Assembly: GCA_023457255.1 (NCBI GenBank)
Contig: JAEWMB010000020.1
Span: 248,001 to 312,000, forward strand
Reading direction: 5' to 3'
Length of the DNA: 64,000 nt
Source of the DNA: Bacillota bacterium
Lineage (GTDB): Bacteria > Bacillota > Clostridia > Lachnospirales > Lachnospiraceae
Part shown: positions 51,452-60,375 of the stretch, one piece after another
Position numbering within the stretch: position 1 is the stretch's first letter
How the letters are laid out: each line of letters opens with the position of its first letter
Notes under the pieces: generated by a model
Databases searched by the model: none
Seen by the model: the letters and a program-made list of their open reading frames with translations, nothing else
Told to the model about the DNA's origin: nothing
Made by a program: the position numbers and the translations under genes

Positions 51452-51643
51452 TCTTAAGCGAATGACACGCTTGTAGTTGATAGTTATGTACTTCTACGTC
51501 AATAAAGTGCAAAATAAAAGCAGATATCATAAAGGTAACAGGAATTGAAACCAAGGATGATATCTGCTCCCAATGTCATGAAATGTCACAATCTTTTATC
51601 ATGGCATTACAAACATAGATAACAAAACATTTTATTGCAAAAT

Positions 51644-53365
51644 TTAGGCTAATTTCATTAACGCTTCTGTTAGGGATTGCAATTGCTCATTCGCATCCTC
51701 AAAACTTGTGCCTTTTACGCCGATATAGAATTTGATCTTTGGCTCCGTACCGGATGGACGTACACACACCCAGGCATCCTTATCTAACTCGAAATATAAT
51801 ACATTAGACTTAGGTAAACCAGTCTTAGAAACTTCTTTCGTTTCAAGCTTGATTACTTTATCCGTCTCATAATCACGGAAGGACACTACCTTGTAATTTC
51901 CAAGCTGTTTCGGCGGATTTTGACGAAAGCTTTCCATCATTTCCTTAATCTTTTCCGCACCTTCCACACCCTTTAAGGTCATTGTCTCAAGACCTTCACG
52001 GAAGTAACCATATTTCTGATAAATAGTTAGCATCTGATCCCAAAGAGTAAGTCCTTTTGTGCTGTAATAGGCTGCTGCTTCACAAAGCGCCATAACAGCT
52101 ACAATCGCATCCTTATCTCTTGCATGAGTTCCGATAAGACAGCCATAGCTTTCCTCAAAACCAAACTCATAAGTTCCTTCTCCGGTTTCTTCAAACAGTT
52201 TAATCTGCTCTCCGATGTATTTAAATCCGGTAAGTACTTCAATTAACTCAATGTTATACTCTCTTGCTACTTTATCAGCCATGTTGGTAGAAACGATTGT
52301 TTTTATTAAAGCACCGTCTTTTGCTAATATGCCTAACTCTTTCTTTTGGCTTAATAAGTATTCACAGATTAACATTCCGGACATATTACCGGTAAAGGAA
52401 ACAAAATCTCCTGTCTTTGAATCTTTAGCATAAACACCAAGCCGATCCGCATCCGGATCTGTTGCTAATATCAAATCGGCATCTACCTTCTTCGCCAGAT
52501 CAAGAGCAAGTTTAAATGCCTTAGGATCTTCCGGATTTGGATATCCAACGGTACTAAAGTTGCCGTCTGGAAGTTCTTGTTCCGGTACTACAAAAACATT
52601 CTCAAATCCGAGTTCACTAAGAACACGGCGTACCGGCAGATTTCCTGTGCCATGAAGCGGAGTATAAACAATTTTTAAGTCACCCCCGACTTTCTTAATT
52701 ACATCAGGATGAATCACCTGCCTCTTTAATTCTGCAATATATAAATCATCGATTTCTTTCCCAATTGTGTGATAAAGGCCTGCTGCAATCGCATCTTCTT
52801 TTTTCATTGTTTTTACGGTATTAAAATCTGTCACATCATTTACTTCATTGATGATTTGCTCATCTTTCGGATAAGTAATCTGAGCGCCATCTTCCCAGTA
52901 TACCTTGTATCCATTGTACTCCGGCGGGTTATGACTTGCTGTAATAACAATACCGGAGATACAGTTTAATGTACGAAGTGCAAAGGATAGTTCAGGTGTC
53001 GGACGTAAGGATTCAAAACGATATGCTTTAATTCCATTCGCGCATAAGCAAAGTGCCACTTCTTCACTAAATTCTATGGACATATTCCTGGAGTCGTATG
53101 CAATTGCTACACCACGATTCTCTCCGTGTTCTTTCTTAATAAAATTCGCAAGTCCCTGTGTCGCTTTACGAACAGTATATAAATTCATACGATTTGTACC
53201 GGCTCCGATAATCCCACGTAACCCTCCGGTACCAAATTCTAAACTCTTATAGAAGCGATCTTTAATTTCTATATCATTACCCTCTAAACTTTTTAATTCC
53301 TCTTTTGTCTTCTCATCAAAGTATGCATCTTCACACCAAAAACGGTAGATATCCAAATAATTCAT
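51644..53365 (-). CDS. Phosphoglucomutase/phosphomannomutase
   Basis: A 573-residue alpha-D-phosphohexomutase with all four domains. The catalytic phosphoserine loop is TASHNPPEYNGYK, the metal-binding loop DPDADRLG, the sugar loop EESYG, and the phosphate loop RPSGTEPKIK. It interconverts hexose-1- and hexose-6-phosphates. In this locus it most likely turns mannose-1-phosphate, released by the GH130 phosphorylases, into mannose-6-phosphate. I place the start at 53365 because GGAGGG is directly upstream; the frame to 53452 is open but has no site. An inverted repeat at 53402-53429 lies in its leader. Confidence 0.88.
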   Translation of the reverse strand: MNYLDIYRFWCEDAYFDEKTKEELKSLEGNDIEIKDRFYKSLEFGTGGLRGIIGAGTNRMNLYTVRKATQGLANFIKKEHGENRGVAIAYDSRNMSIEFSEEVALCLCANGIKAYRFESLRPTPELSFALRTLNCISGIVITASHNPPEYNGYKVYWEDGAQITYPKDEQIINEVNDVTDFNTVKTMKKEDAIAAGLYHTIGKEIDDLYIAELKRQVIHPDVIKKVGGDLKIVYTPLHGTGNLPVRRVLSELGFENVFVVPEQELPDGNFSTVGYPNPEDPKAFKLALDLAKKVDADLILATDPDADRLGVYAKDSKTGDFVSFTGNMSGMLICEYLLSQKKELGILAKDGALIKTIVSTNMADKVAREYNIELIEVLTGFKYIGEQIKLFEETGEGTYEFGFEESYGCLIGTHARDKDAIVAVMALCEAAAYYSTKGLTLWDQMLTIYQKYGYFREGLETMTLKGVEGAEKIKEMMESFRQNPPKQLGNYKVVSFRDYETDKVIKLETKEVSKTGLPKSNVLYFELDKDAWVCVRPSGTEPKIKFYIGVKGTSFEDANEQLQSLTEALMKLA

Positions 53366-53401
53366 ATTTCCCTCCATACCTGCACATGTTTTTTGCGCAT
53401 T

Positions 53402-53429
53402 ACAAGTTTGCGGCGCAGACACAAACCTG
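53402..53429. promoter_or_regulatory. Shared inverted repeat in the phosphohexomutase leader
   Basis: ACAAGTTTG and ACAAACCTG form an imperfect inverted repeat, and the spacer contains CGCAGAC. A close relative lies upstream of the SGNH gene at 57385-57417, so it may be a common operator or RNA element of the mannan locus. Confidence 0.5.
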
Positions 53430-53599
53430 CCGGCTAAATACGTTGTATTCAACCTCCAAGTGCGAATGTGGTTTCTCTCACACTTTTCCTATCATACAAA
53501 GCAGGTGCATTATCTTTGCGCAGATTTCCTTGTACTTGTAGGAGAGTAATCTTACACATAACATATAGCACCTTTTTTACCATACTATACTAACACAGA

Positions 53600-54766
53600 T
53601 TACTTCAACAATTCAAGATTGTTCTGAATTAAATTACAGCGTTGTGCCACACAATCTACCGAACGGAGAGGATCACTTGGAGTATGGAAGACATAATCAA
53701 TGAGCTGAGCTATTGTTGTTGTCGCCACATGAAGTCTGGTATCAGAAGATGCGTAATAAAGATAAACTTCACCATTTTCTCTTGCAATCGCTCCATTGGT
53801 AAATACTACATTGCTGACATCGCCAACTCTTTCCTCTCCCCTTGGCGAAAGGAGCATACCGGACGGCTCCGCAATCACTTTCCATGGTTCCTTTAAATCC
53901 GTCGCAAAAGCATAGATTACATAGCGTAAGCCTGCTGCTGTATTTCGAACCCCATGTGCAATATGAATATATCCCTCATCTGTTTTTATTGGGACAGCCC
54001 CCGCACCATTCTTTGCTTCGGTTATCGTATGATACTTTCTTGCACTTGTTATAATTTCATCCTCAATCACCGGATTTAGTATATCATCACATAGTCCAAA
54101 TCCTATTCCGCCACCAGAACCGGTATCGATAAAGTCATCCATTGGTCTGGTATAGAATGCATATTTTCCCTGGACAAATTCCGGATGCAGTACGACATTT
54201 CTTTGCTGTGGGGAACGAAGTGTTTTAAGATTCGGTAATCGCTCCCAGTTCTTTAAATCCTTTGTTCTTGCAATACCGGCTGCCGCTACCGCAGCGGATA
54301 AATCTTTTGATTTTGTGTCCTTACTCTCGGAACAAAATACCCCATAGATATAACCGTCTTCATGTTTGGTTAATCGCATATCATATACATTCGTTTCTTC
54401 TTTGCAAGTATCCGGCAACAGAATCGGATAATCGAAAAATCGAAAACCATCAATGCCGGTTTCACTTTCTGCCACACCAAAAAAAGATTTCCGATCATTT
54501 CCTTCAATACGTGCAACTAAGTAAAACTTTCCATTAAGCTCAATCGCACCTGCATTAAAAACCGCATTTACGGAAAGACGCTCCATAAAATATGGATTTG
54601 TTTCCTTCTTTAGATCGTATTTCCAAAAAGGCGGAATATGGTCTCTGGTTAATACAGGATAAACATATCTATCATATACTCCATTATATCCGCCTGATTT
54701 TTTGTTTTTTCTAGTAAGAAGTTCTTCATAGTTACGCAACTCCTCATAATAACGTTCGTGTATCAT
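53600..54766 (-). CDS. GH130 (subfamily 1) mannosylglucose phosphorylase
   Basis: A 388-residue five-bladed propeller enzyme of family GH130, with subfamily-1 features: the N-terminus YPVLTRDHIPPFWKYDL, then NAGAIELNGKFYLVARIEGNDRKSFFG, and the catalytic-region sequence DMRLTKHEDGYIYG with the putative acid Asp. Subfamily 1 enzymes phosphorolyse beta-1,4-mannosyl-glucose to mannose-1-phosphate and glucose. They act with cellobiose 2-epimerase, whose gene lies just upstream. I place the start at 54766 because GGAGGTTATC directly precedes it. Function is a confident family inference. Confidence 0.9.
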   Translation of the reverse strand: MIHERYYEELRNYEELLTRKNKKSGGYNGVYDRYVYPVLTRDHIPPFWKYDLKKETNPYFMERLSVNAVFNAGAIELNGKFYLVARIEGNDRKSFFGVAESETGIDGFRFFDYPILLPDTCKEETNVYDMRLTKHEDGYIYGVFCSESKDTKSKDLSAAVAAAGIARTKDLKNWERLPNLKTLRSPQQRNVVLHPEFVQGKYAFYTRPMDDFIDTGSGGGIGFGLCDDILNPVIEDEIITSARKYHTITEAKNGAGAVPIKTDEGYIHIAHGVRNTAAGLRYVIYAFATDLKEPWKVIAEPSGMLLSPRGEERVGDVSNVVFTNGAIARENGEVYLYYASSDTRLHVATTTIAQLIDYVFHTPSDPLRSVDCVAQRCNLIQNNLELLK

Positions 54767-54863
54767 GATAACCTCCGTTCTAACGCGTTTCAGCGTTTGT
54801 AATGACAATAATAAGCCCGAAGCATTTCTGCTGAAATAGATTTATTTACGAAAGAATTTGGCC

Positions 54864-56045
54864 TTATCCATTTCTGCTTATAATTTCAAAACACATTCTA
54901 CCATTGTGGTATGGACATTTCCAAGGCTCTACGATTGGCTTTTTACTAAAAGGATTCCCATCTTTATCAACTTCCCAATACCACTCGGAACCGGATCTTT
55001 TATCATGAACTTTCTCTAAGATAAACTGGAAGATATCCATCGCTGCCAGCAAATAGCGTTTTTCACCACAATCCTTTTCATACCCGTTTAAGAATCCCAC
55101 AACTGCTTCTGCCTGTACCCACCATATTCTTGATGTATTTATCATTCCTTTTTCACATTCGTTTAATAAAGAATGCTCTTGGTAAGCCGTTTGATAAATC
55201 TGATTCGTTAAGTCTTTTGTAATCGGTTTTAATAAAGAATCGTATTTCATTTCTTTTATCACCTCAAGACCACGGTCAATCAGCCATGCTGTCTCAATGT
55301 CATGTCCATACGAATGCAAGTCAAGTATGCTATTCATATACTCATCAAAGAATACTTCCTGGCGATGTAATTTTGGGTTATAAACCTTCGTTCGTATCGT
55401 GTCGAGCATCCACATCAATCGTTCTTTGACTTCGATTTCACCAGTCGCACGGTAATATTCTGTATAGGCTTCGAAGACATGCAGCAACGTATTCATCGTT
55501 TTATGTGCGATTACACCATTTTCGGAAAGTTTCTCATTATCAATTGGGTGAAAGCCTCGGTTAAAGGCTTCCAAATATCCTACCGAGTCTGTGCATCTCT
55601 TCTCAATGATACCAATTATAGATTTTGCCAGAGTGATTGCTTCCTCGTCCTTGGTAGCAATATAATAAGACGATAGTGCATAAACTGCAAAAGCCTGATT
55701 ATAAGTATGTTTCGTAGTATCATATGCACTTCCATCATAATTCAATGCCCAATAGATCCCTCCAAAGGTTTGATCTAAGCAATGGTTCCTTAAAAATTCA
55801 TAAGCATGCTTTGCATAGGATAATAACTTCTCATCGAAAAGCGTAAGATATGCATTCGAGTAGAACCATAAAATTCGGCTATTTAGGATACATCCTTTTA
55901 CTGCTTTTTTATCCACTTGTAAGTCAAAATCCAAATACCCGTAAAATCCACCGTTTTCTTCGTCCTTTAATTTATTCCAAAAAGGAATAATAACCTCGGA
56001 AAGATGAGCTTTTGCAAGCTCCTTCATTTGTTTGTAGTTATCCAT
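54864..56045 (-). CDS. Cellobiose 2-epimerase (AGE family)
   Basis: A 393-residue (alpha/alpha)6-barrel enzyme of the N-acylglucosamine 2-epimerase family. The N-terminal region LxxVIIPFWNKLKDEENGGFYGYLDFD and the WWVQAEAVVGF and SEWYWEVD blocks match cellobiose 2-epimerases. These convert the reducing-end sugar of beta-1,4-mannobiose to mannosyl-glucose, the substrate of the adjacent GH130_1 enzyme. The active-site histidines expected in HxxE segments (HSYGHDIETAWL, near residue 245) are present. The start at 56045 is set by GAGGTG six bases upstream rather than GTG 56054. Confidence 0.9.
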   Translation of the reverse strand: MDNYKQMKELAKAHLSEVIIPFWNKLKDEENGGFYGYLDFDLQVDKKAVKGCILNSRILWFYSNAYLTLFDEKLLSYAKHAYEFLRNHCLDQTFGGIYWALNYDGSAYDTTKHTYNQAFAVYALSSYYIATKDEEAITLAKSIIGIIEKRCTDSVGYLEAFNRGFHPIDNEKLSENGVIAHKTMNTLLHVFEAYTEYYRATGEIEVKERLMWMLDTIRTKVYNPKLHRQEVFFDEYMNSILDLHSYGHDIETAWLIDRGLEVIKEMKYDSLLKPITKDLTNQIYQTAYQEHSLLNECEKGMINTSRIWWVQAEAVVGFLNGYEKDCGEKRYLLAAMDIFQFILEKVHDKRSGSEWYWEVDKDGNPFSKKPIVEPWKCPYHNGRMCFEIISRNG

Positions 56046-56214
56046 GGGTTTCACCTCAGCAAAAGTATTATTTATTATGATTAAAGCGATAACAAAATAA
56101 TTGGGCTATAAAATATTTTGTTTCATGCTAAACATCCAAAGTTACAATCGTAATATTAGGGATGCAAAGAGTTATTTGCACCCCTAATATTAATAGACTT
56201 ACCCCAAAGTCTCT

Positions 56215-57330
56215 CTAAGAAGTTATCACAGAAGCCAGATAAAACTCACTTTTTGGTTGTATCCCCTCTTCTATGATGGTAATTGTTAAGGTATGTTTCT
56301 TTTTCACGTCCGAAACTAAGATATCTTGTAAATATAGACAATCTCCCCAGGTCTCTTCAAAATTTGCATCCAATATAATCGCATTTTCTTCCTGTCCGTC
56401 TAAAACAGCTTTCGCAATCGGAGCAGGTTTATGTATCGTTTTTCGGTATTGAACCGATAAAATCTTACATTCAAGTTCCAGTTCAATTGAGTCGCCTGAT
56501 TTTGTGGCAATGTATCCGCCTTTAAAGAGGTCCGTAATCCCGTATTGATCTTCTTCATCCATATGAAAACCCTTTAATACCGGAGTTAACTCTGAATTCT
56601 TATAACGTATGGCTCCCTCAAAGCGGTTAGGTGTGATAGGATATGGCAGATTTGTATCTTTGAGCCTGCTCTTATCGATTTTTGTATGATTTATTGTTTC
56701 AAGGGCTTTTGTGATAACAAAGGCAACTAATTCATGACCAAAATCGTTTGGGTGCAAGTTATCCGGAGTAATCTCCTCTATAAGGAGCGTTCCATTCAGA
56801 AGCTCTTTATAAATACTCTCCTTCATACTTACCATCGGAAGCTGATAATGATATCCGACTTTACTATGTACTCTCCCGGCATTATTTCCCGTATCATATT
56901 GCACATTATGAAACAGAAATAATGCTGGCGAGTTATCCGCTGATAAAATGGTACGTATTAGTCCCTCATAAGTTTCCATGAACAAATCGGTATCCTCATC
57001 GTTGACACTAAATTCCGCGAATACAACGTCCGGAGCTTTCGATAATAAATCGCTCTTCACTCTAGCCACTCCAAACTGCGATGTTGTAGCACCTATTCCG
57101 GCATTCACGTAGATGAGGTTCTCATTTTGAAAATAAGTTTTCCACCATTCAAAAACTCGGTAAGCATAACATGTATAAGGAGTGCTGGAAAGAGAACCTT
57201 GTGTAATAGACCCACCGATAAATCCAATTGTCAGTGATTCTTTATTTCTCGCCCTTTCCATAACTTGATGCAGTCTCCACGGATTTCCCAAAGATACAAC
57301 TCCCCGTTCTGCCATACTAATTCTATCCAT
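56215..57330 (-). CDS. CE17-type SGNH mannan-oligosaccharide acetylesterase
   Basis: A 371-residue single-unit SGNH esterase without a signal peptide, so cytoplasmic. The catalytic motifs are FIGGSITQGS (Ser), VNAGIGATTS, AEFSVND and DNLHPNDFGH (Asp-His). A C-terminal beta region (about 235-371) resembles CBM35. It is homologous to the second half of the tandem lipoprotein at 49064. It likely strips acetyl groups from imported manno-oligosaccharides before GH130 attack. Several starts are possible; ATG 57330 has GAGGG just upstream, ATG 57357 has weaker context. Confidence 0.85.
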   Translation of the reverse strand: MDRISMAERGVVSLGNPWRLHQVMERARNKESLTIGFIGGSITQGSLSSTPYTCYAYRVFEWWKTYFQNENLIYVNAGIGATTSQFGVARVKSDLLSKAPDVVFAEFSVNDEDTDLFMETYEGLIRTILSADNSPALFLFHNVQYDTGNNAGRVHSKVGYHYQLPMVSMKESIYKELLNGTLLIEEITPDNLHPNDFGHELVAFVITKALETINHTKIDKSRLKDTNLPYPITPNRFEGAIRYKNSELTPVLKGFHMDEEDQYGITDLFKGGYIATKSGDSIELELECKILSVQYRKTIHKPAPIAKAVLDGQEENAIILDANFEETWGDCLYLQDILVSDVKKKHTLTITIIEEGIQPKSEFYLASVITS

Positions 57331-57384
57331 ATATACCCTCATTTCTGCGCTGCTCATTGTCTATCTTGTAAGACAATGCAGATC

Positions 57385-57417
57385 ACAAGTTTGTGGACAA
57401 CGCAGATACAAACTTGT
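57385..57417. promoter_or_regulatory. Shared inverted repeat upstream of the SGNH gene
   Basis: ACAAGTTTGT and ACAAACTTGT are perfectly inverted over ten bases with a 13-base spacer. The related copy is at 53402-53429. The spacer shares GCAGAT/GCAGAC with it. Confidence 0.55.
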
Positions 57418-57463
57418 CCTTGTTTCATAAAAATTTTCAAACTTCCGCTCTTTCCTTTAGAGA

Positions 57464-58486
57464 TTAAAGAATACCAACGGTATTATCATCCCCATTTACA
57501 ACATGATTCTCTTTAATATATGCAACAATTTCATCGGCGGTAGTGAAAGCTAAGCCAACATAACTGTCTGCAGCCCCATAATAAATTGCTATCTTACCAC
57601 TGGAAGCATCTGTTAATGCTGCACATGGGAATATAACATTCGCAACAAAGCCTTTTTCTTCATAATCCATCTCCGGTGTTAAGATAAAGTTGCCGGAACG
57701 ATATTTTACGATGGATGGATTATCAATATCTAAGATGGCGGCACCCATGCTATATACATAACCATTGCAGGTACCGGTAACTCCATGGTAGAACAACAGC
57801 CAGCCTTCACTAGTTTCAATTGGAGCAGCCCCGCCTCCAATCTTTAAGGATTGCCACCACTGACTGTAACCCTTTGTCATAACATGTCTGTGTTTGCCCC
57901 AATATACTAAATCTGGACTTTCACTCACAAAAATATCTCCAAATGGTGTGTGCCCGCTATCGCTAGGTCTGGTTAACATTACAAAATTACCATTAATCTT
58001 TCTAGGGAACATGACACCATTTCTGTTAAATGGTATAAATGGATTTTCTAATCGAATAAATGTCTTAAAATCTTTTGTTTTTGCCAAGCCTAATGCCGCA
58101 CCATAAAAATCGGTACACCAGATGATATAATAGGTATCTTCTACTTTAATCAATCTTGGGTCATAAGCATAACGAGGCATATAGGACTCACCTTTTTCAT
58201 TAACAAAAGCAATTTTTTCGTTTTCGTAAGTCCAATGAATCGCATCCTTGCTGTAACCTAAATAAAGATGCGGAACTCCATTGACTTGTTCAGCACGGAA
58301 TACACCAATAAATTCACCCTGGTAAGGAACAACTGCACTGTTAAAAATACGTGCAACTCCAGGAAGTGGGTTCCGTCCGATAATTGGATTTTCGGAATAT
58401 CTCCAAACAGGGCCCGGACAATCGATAGGCTTCTCCTGCCAAGGGATATTTGGAAGGTTCTCGGTATACATTGTAACTTTACTCAT
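57464..58486 (-). CDS. GH130 (subfamily 2) beta-1,4-mannooligosaccharide phosphorylase
   Basis: A 340-residue GH130 propeller enzyme. Features such as NPIIGRNPLPGVARIFNSAV, FIGVFRAEQVNG, PRYAYDPRLIKVEDTYYI and VMLTRPSDSGHTPFGDIF match subfamily 2, which phosphorolyses mannose from the non-reducing end of mannooligosaccharides. The catalytic Asp is expected in YDPRL. Together with the GH130_1 gene it gives a full intracellular route from mannooligosaccharide to mannose-1-phosphate. AAAAGGAG precedes the ATG. It is the first gene of its cluster after a 392-base promoter gap. Confidence 0.9.
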   Translation of the reverse strand: MSKVTMYTENLPNIPWQEKPIDCPGPVWRYSENPIIGRNPLPGVARIFNSAVVPYQGEFIGVFRAEQVNGVPHLYLGYSKDAIHWTYENEKIAFVNEKGESYMPRYAYDPRLIKVEDTYYIIWCTDFYGAALGLAKTKDFKTFIRLENPFIPFNRNGVMFPRKINGNFVMLTRPSDSGHTPFGDIFVSESPDLVYWGKHRHVMTKGYSQWWQSLKIGGGAAPIETSEGWLLFYHGVTGTCNGYVYSMGAAILDIDNPSIVKYRSGNFILTPEMDYEEKGFVANVIFPCAALTDASSGKIAIYYGAADSYVGLAFTTADEIVAYIKENHVVNGDDNTVGIL

Positions 58487-58878
58487 GGTATCATTCTCCT
58501 TTTGGTATGTGAAATTCTAGCTGTCTAATTATGCGTTATAATCAAAGCAATTGGTTAGTTTAATTACACTTTAAGTAAAATGAACCATCTCCCTACTATA
58601 CTATATTATAACACATATTTCCATTCTATACTAGCAGTTTTTAACTAATTTAAGTCATTATTTTATTAATTTAACAACTATTTAAGTAATTAGTTATAGT
58701 ATTTGCATTATAATTGCACTATCTTGTATGCAAAAATGAGCTGTTACAAATCCTAGTTAAAAAACCGGTTTGCAACAGCTCATCTTTCACTATTGCAATA
58801 CTTTCAAAATACCTTGCTGCTTTTCTGAATCATTATAAAACTTAAGTAAATTATAGAAACTTTTAAGCTCAAATATTA
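58487..58878. other. Gene-free interval with promoter and terminator
   Basis: 392 AT-rich bases. The terminator at 58738-58785 closes the transporter genes, and the part below 58735 should contain the promoter of the GH130_2/SGNH/epimerase genes. No other feature is clear. Confidence 0.6.
58738..58785 (-). terminator. Terminator after the solute-binding protein gene
   Basis: ATGAGCTGTTACAAA pairs with TTTGCAACAGCTCAT (one mismatch) around an 18-base loop, followed on the minus strand by TTTTTGC. Confidence 0.75.
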
Positions 58879-60330
58879 TTACTTAAAGTATTGATCCAGG
58901 GCTTCCTGAACTATGTTCTTTGTCTCTTCTGCATATTGAGCCGCGGTCTTCTCTCCGTTCATAATCGGTACCATGGAGAAGTTATCTCCAAGACCTAAAT
59001 TTCCCCACATATCAAACTGTTCTCTCTTGCCCATTAACTCTAAGTATTCATAGTTTCTCTCTGTCATCATCATGTTCTGGAACCATTCAACGTCATCACG
59101 AAGTTCTGTGTCACCCTGATACCAGTTGGTCCAATCATAGAATACATTATAAACTAACTCAGGGTCTTCTACACCATTTGGTATAAAGTAGTAGTTACCG
59201 GAGGTCTTCATCATCTTATTGTTTTCATAGCTTCCGCTAGGACCGGTTGGCCATGGAACACAAGCAATTTCAAATCCTACATCAGGTGACATACCAAACT
59301 CTTTGTAAATCCAAGCCGCACCGGTAAAGAAACAACTCTTTTGCTGTGCATAAAGTTGGTTGTTGGAATTCCAGTCATCTTGATTCCAAGGTGCTGCGGT
59401 ATGATCTTCATTGTAAATCTTATAAATAAAATCCATTGCTTCAATTGTTGCAGGGGAACTTAAGGTTTCTGTAGCACTGCTGGCAATTGATGTACCGTTT
59501 GACATACATAAGTTCTCGATAAGAACCGTCCACCATCCTGAATAGCCATAAACATCTGTAGTACCATCACCATTGGTATCCTTTGTTGTAGCAATTAAGT
59601 ACTCTCTGAATTTATCCCAAGTCCACTCTCCTCTGTCATAAAGGTCCTGTGGATTCTCAAGACCGGCTTGTTTGATCATATCAAGGTTAAAGGATAATGG
59701 ATTGCCGCCAAGCTGACTCGTCTTTGCAACAGGTTTAAATAAGTAATTATTATTGATTCCGCTAAAGGAAAGATAACTGAGTACCGTTTGATCTGTAAAA
59801 ATATCACTGTCTGCTGCTGCAAACTTGGAAATATCCATAGCATATCCGCTTAACGCTGCCGGTGCACCAAACTGAAGGTCTGTTTCATAAATATCTACGT
59901 CTGGCTTACCGGACATAATGGAAGTATTGATACTTTCAATAATACCATTCCAAGTAAGGTTAACAAAACGGAACTCTACGTTGTATTTCTCCTCAATTGC
60001 TCTCATATTATCTAATTGCATCTGAGCTAATTCAACGTCTGTTACATCAGGGTTATCTTCAATTGCATCATGATCTGAGGTATAATAATGCTCATACCAG
60101 GTTCCTACTTTAATAATTCTCTTACCGTCCGCAGTATATTCCGCACGGCCTGACCCCGATGGTTTAGTTGCAGCCGGTGTATTGTCGGGAGCCTTTGTTG
60201 CTTCTGCGGTAGGTGTTGAAGTCTTATCGGAATTACTTGGCGTATCCTCTTTCTTACTGCATCCGGCAATGGAGAACATCATTGCAACGGTTAAGCCAAG
60301 AGCTAAGATTTTATTCATTCTTTTCTTCAT
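58879..60330 (-). CDS. ABC sugar transporter solute-binding lipoprotein
   Basis: A 483-residue lipoprotein (lipobox FSIAGC) with an N-terminal Thr/Pro/Ala-rich linker (about 25-60). Its family 1 extracellular binding-protein fold includes GKPDVDIYETDLQFGAPAALSGYAMDIS and a C-terminal sugar-binding region rich in Trp. It should capture manno-oligosaccharides and pass them to the two permeases at 62419 and 63425. No ATPase gene is in the cluster, so a shared MsmK-type ATPase elsewhere is likely. AGGGTT lies before the ATG. Confidence 0.85.
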   Translation of the reverse strand: MKKRMNKILALGLTVAMMFSIAGCSKKEDTPSNSDKTSTPTAEATKAPDNTPAATKPSGSGRAEYTADGKRIIKVGTWYEHYYTSDHDAIEDNPDVTDVELAQMQLDNMRAIEEKYNVEFRFVNLTWNGIIESINTSIMSGKPDVDIYETDLQFGAPAALSGYAMDISKFAAADSDIFTDQTVLSYLSFSGINNNYLFKPVAKTSQLGGNPLSFNLDMIKQAGLENPQDLYDRGEWTWDKFREYLIATTKDTNGDGTTDVYGYSGWWTVLIENLCMSNGTSIASSATETLSSPATIEAMDFIYKIYNEDHTAAPWNQDDWNSNNQLYAQQKSCFFTGAAWIYKEFGMSPDVGFEIACVPWPTGPSGSYENNKMMKTSGNYYFIPNGVEDPELVYNVFYDWTNWYQGDTELRDDVEWFQNMMMTERNYEYLELMGKREQFDMWGNLGLGDNFSMVPIMNGEKTAAQYAEETKNIVQEALDQYFK

Positions 60331-60375
60331 ATTGAACCCTCCATCAATATTTTTATGGTTTTAGGAATCGAGTTA

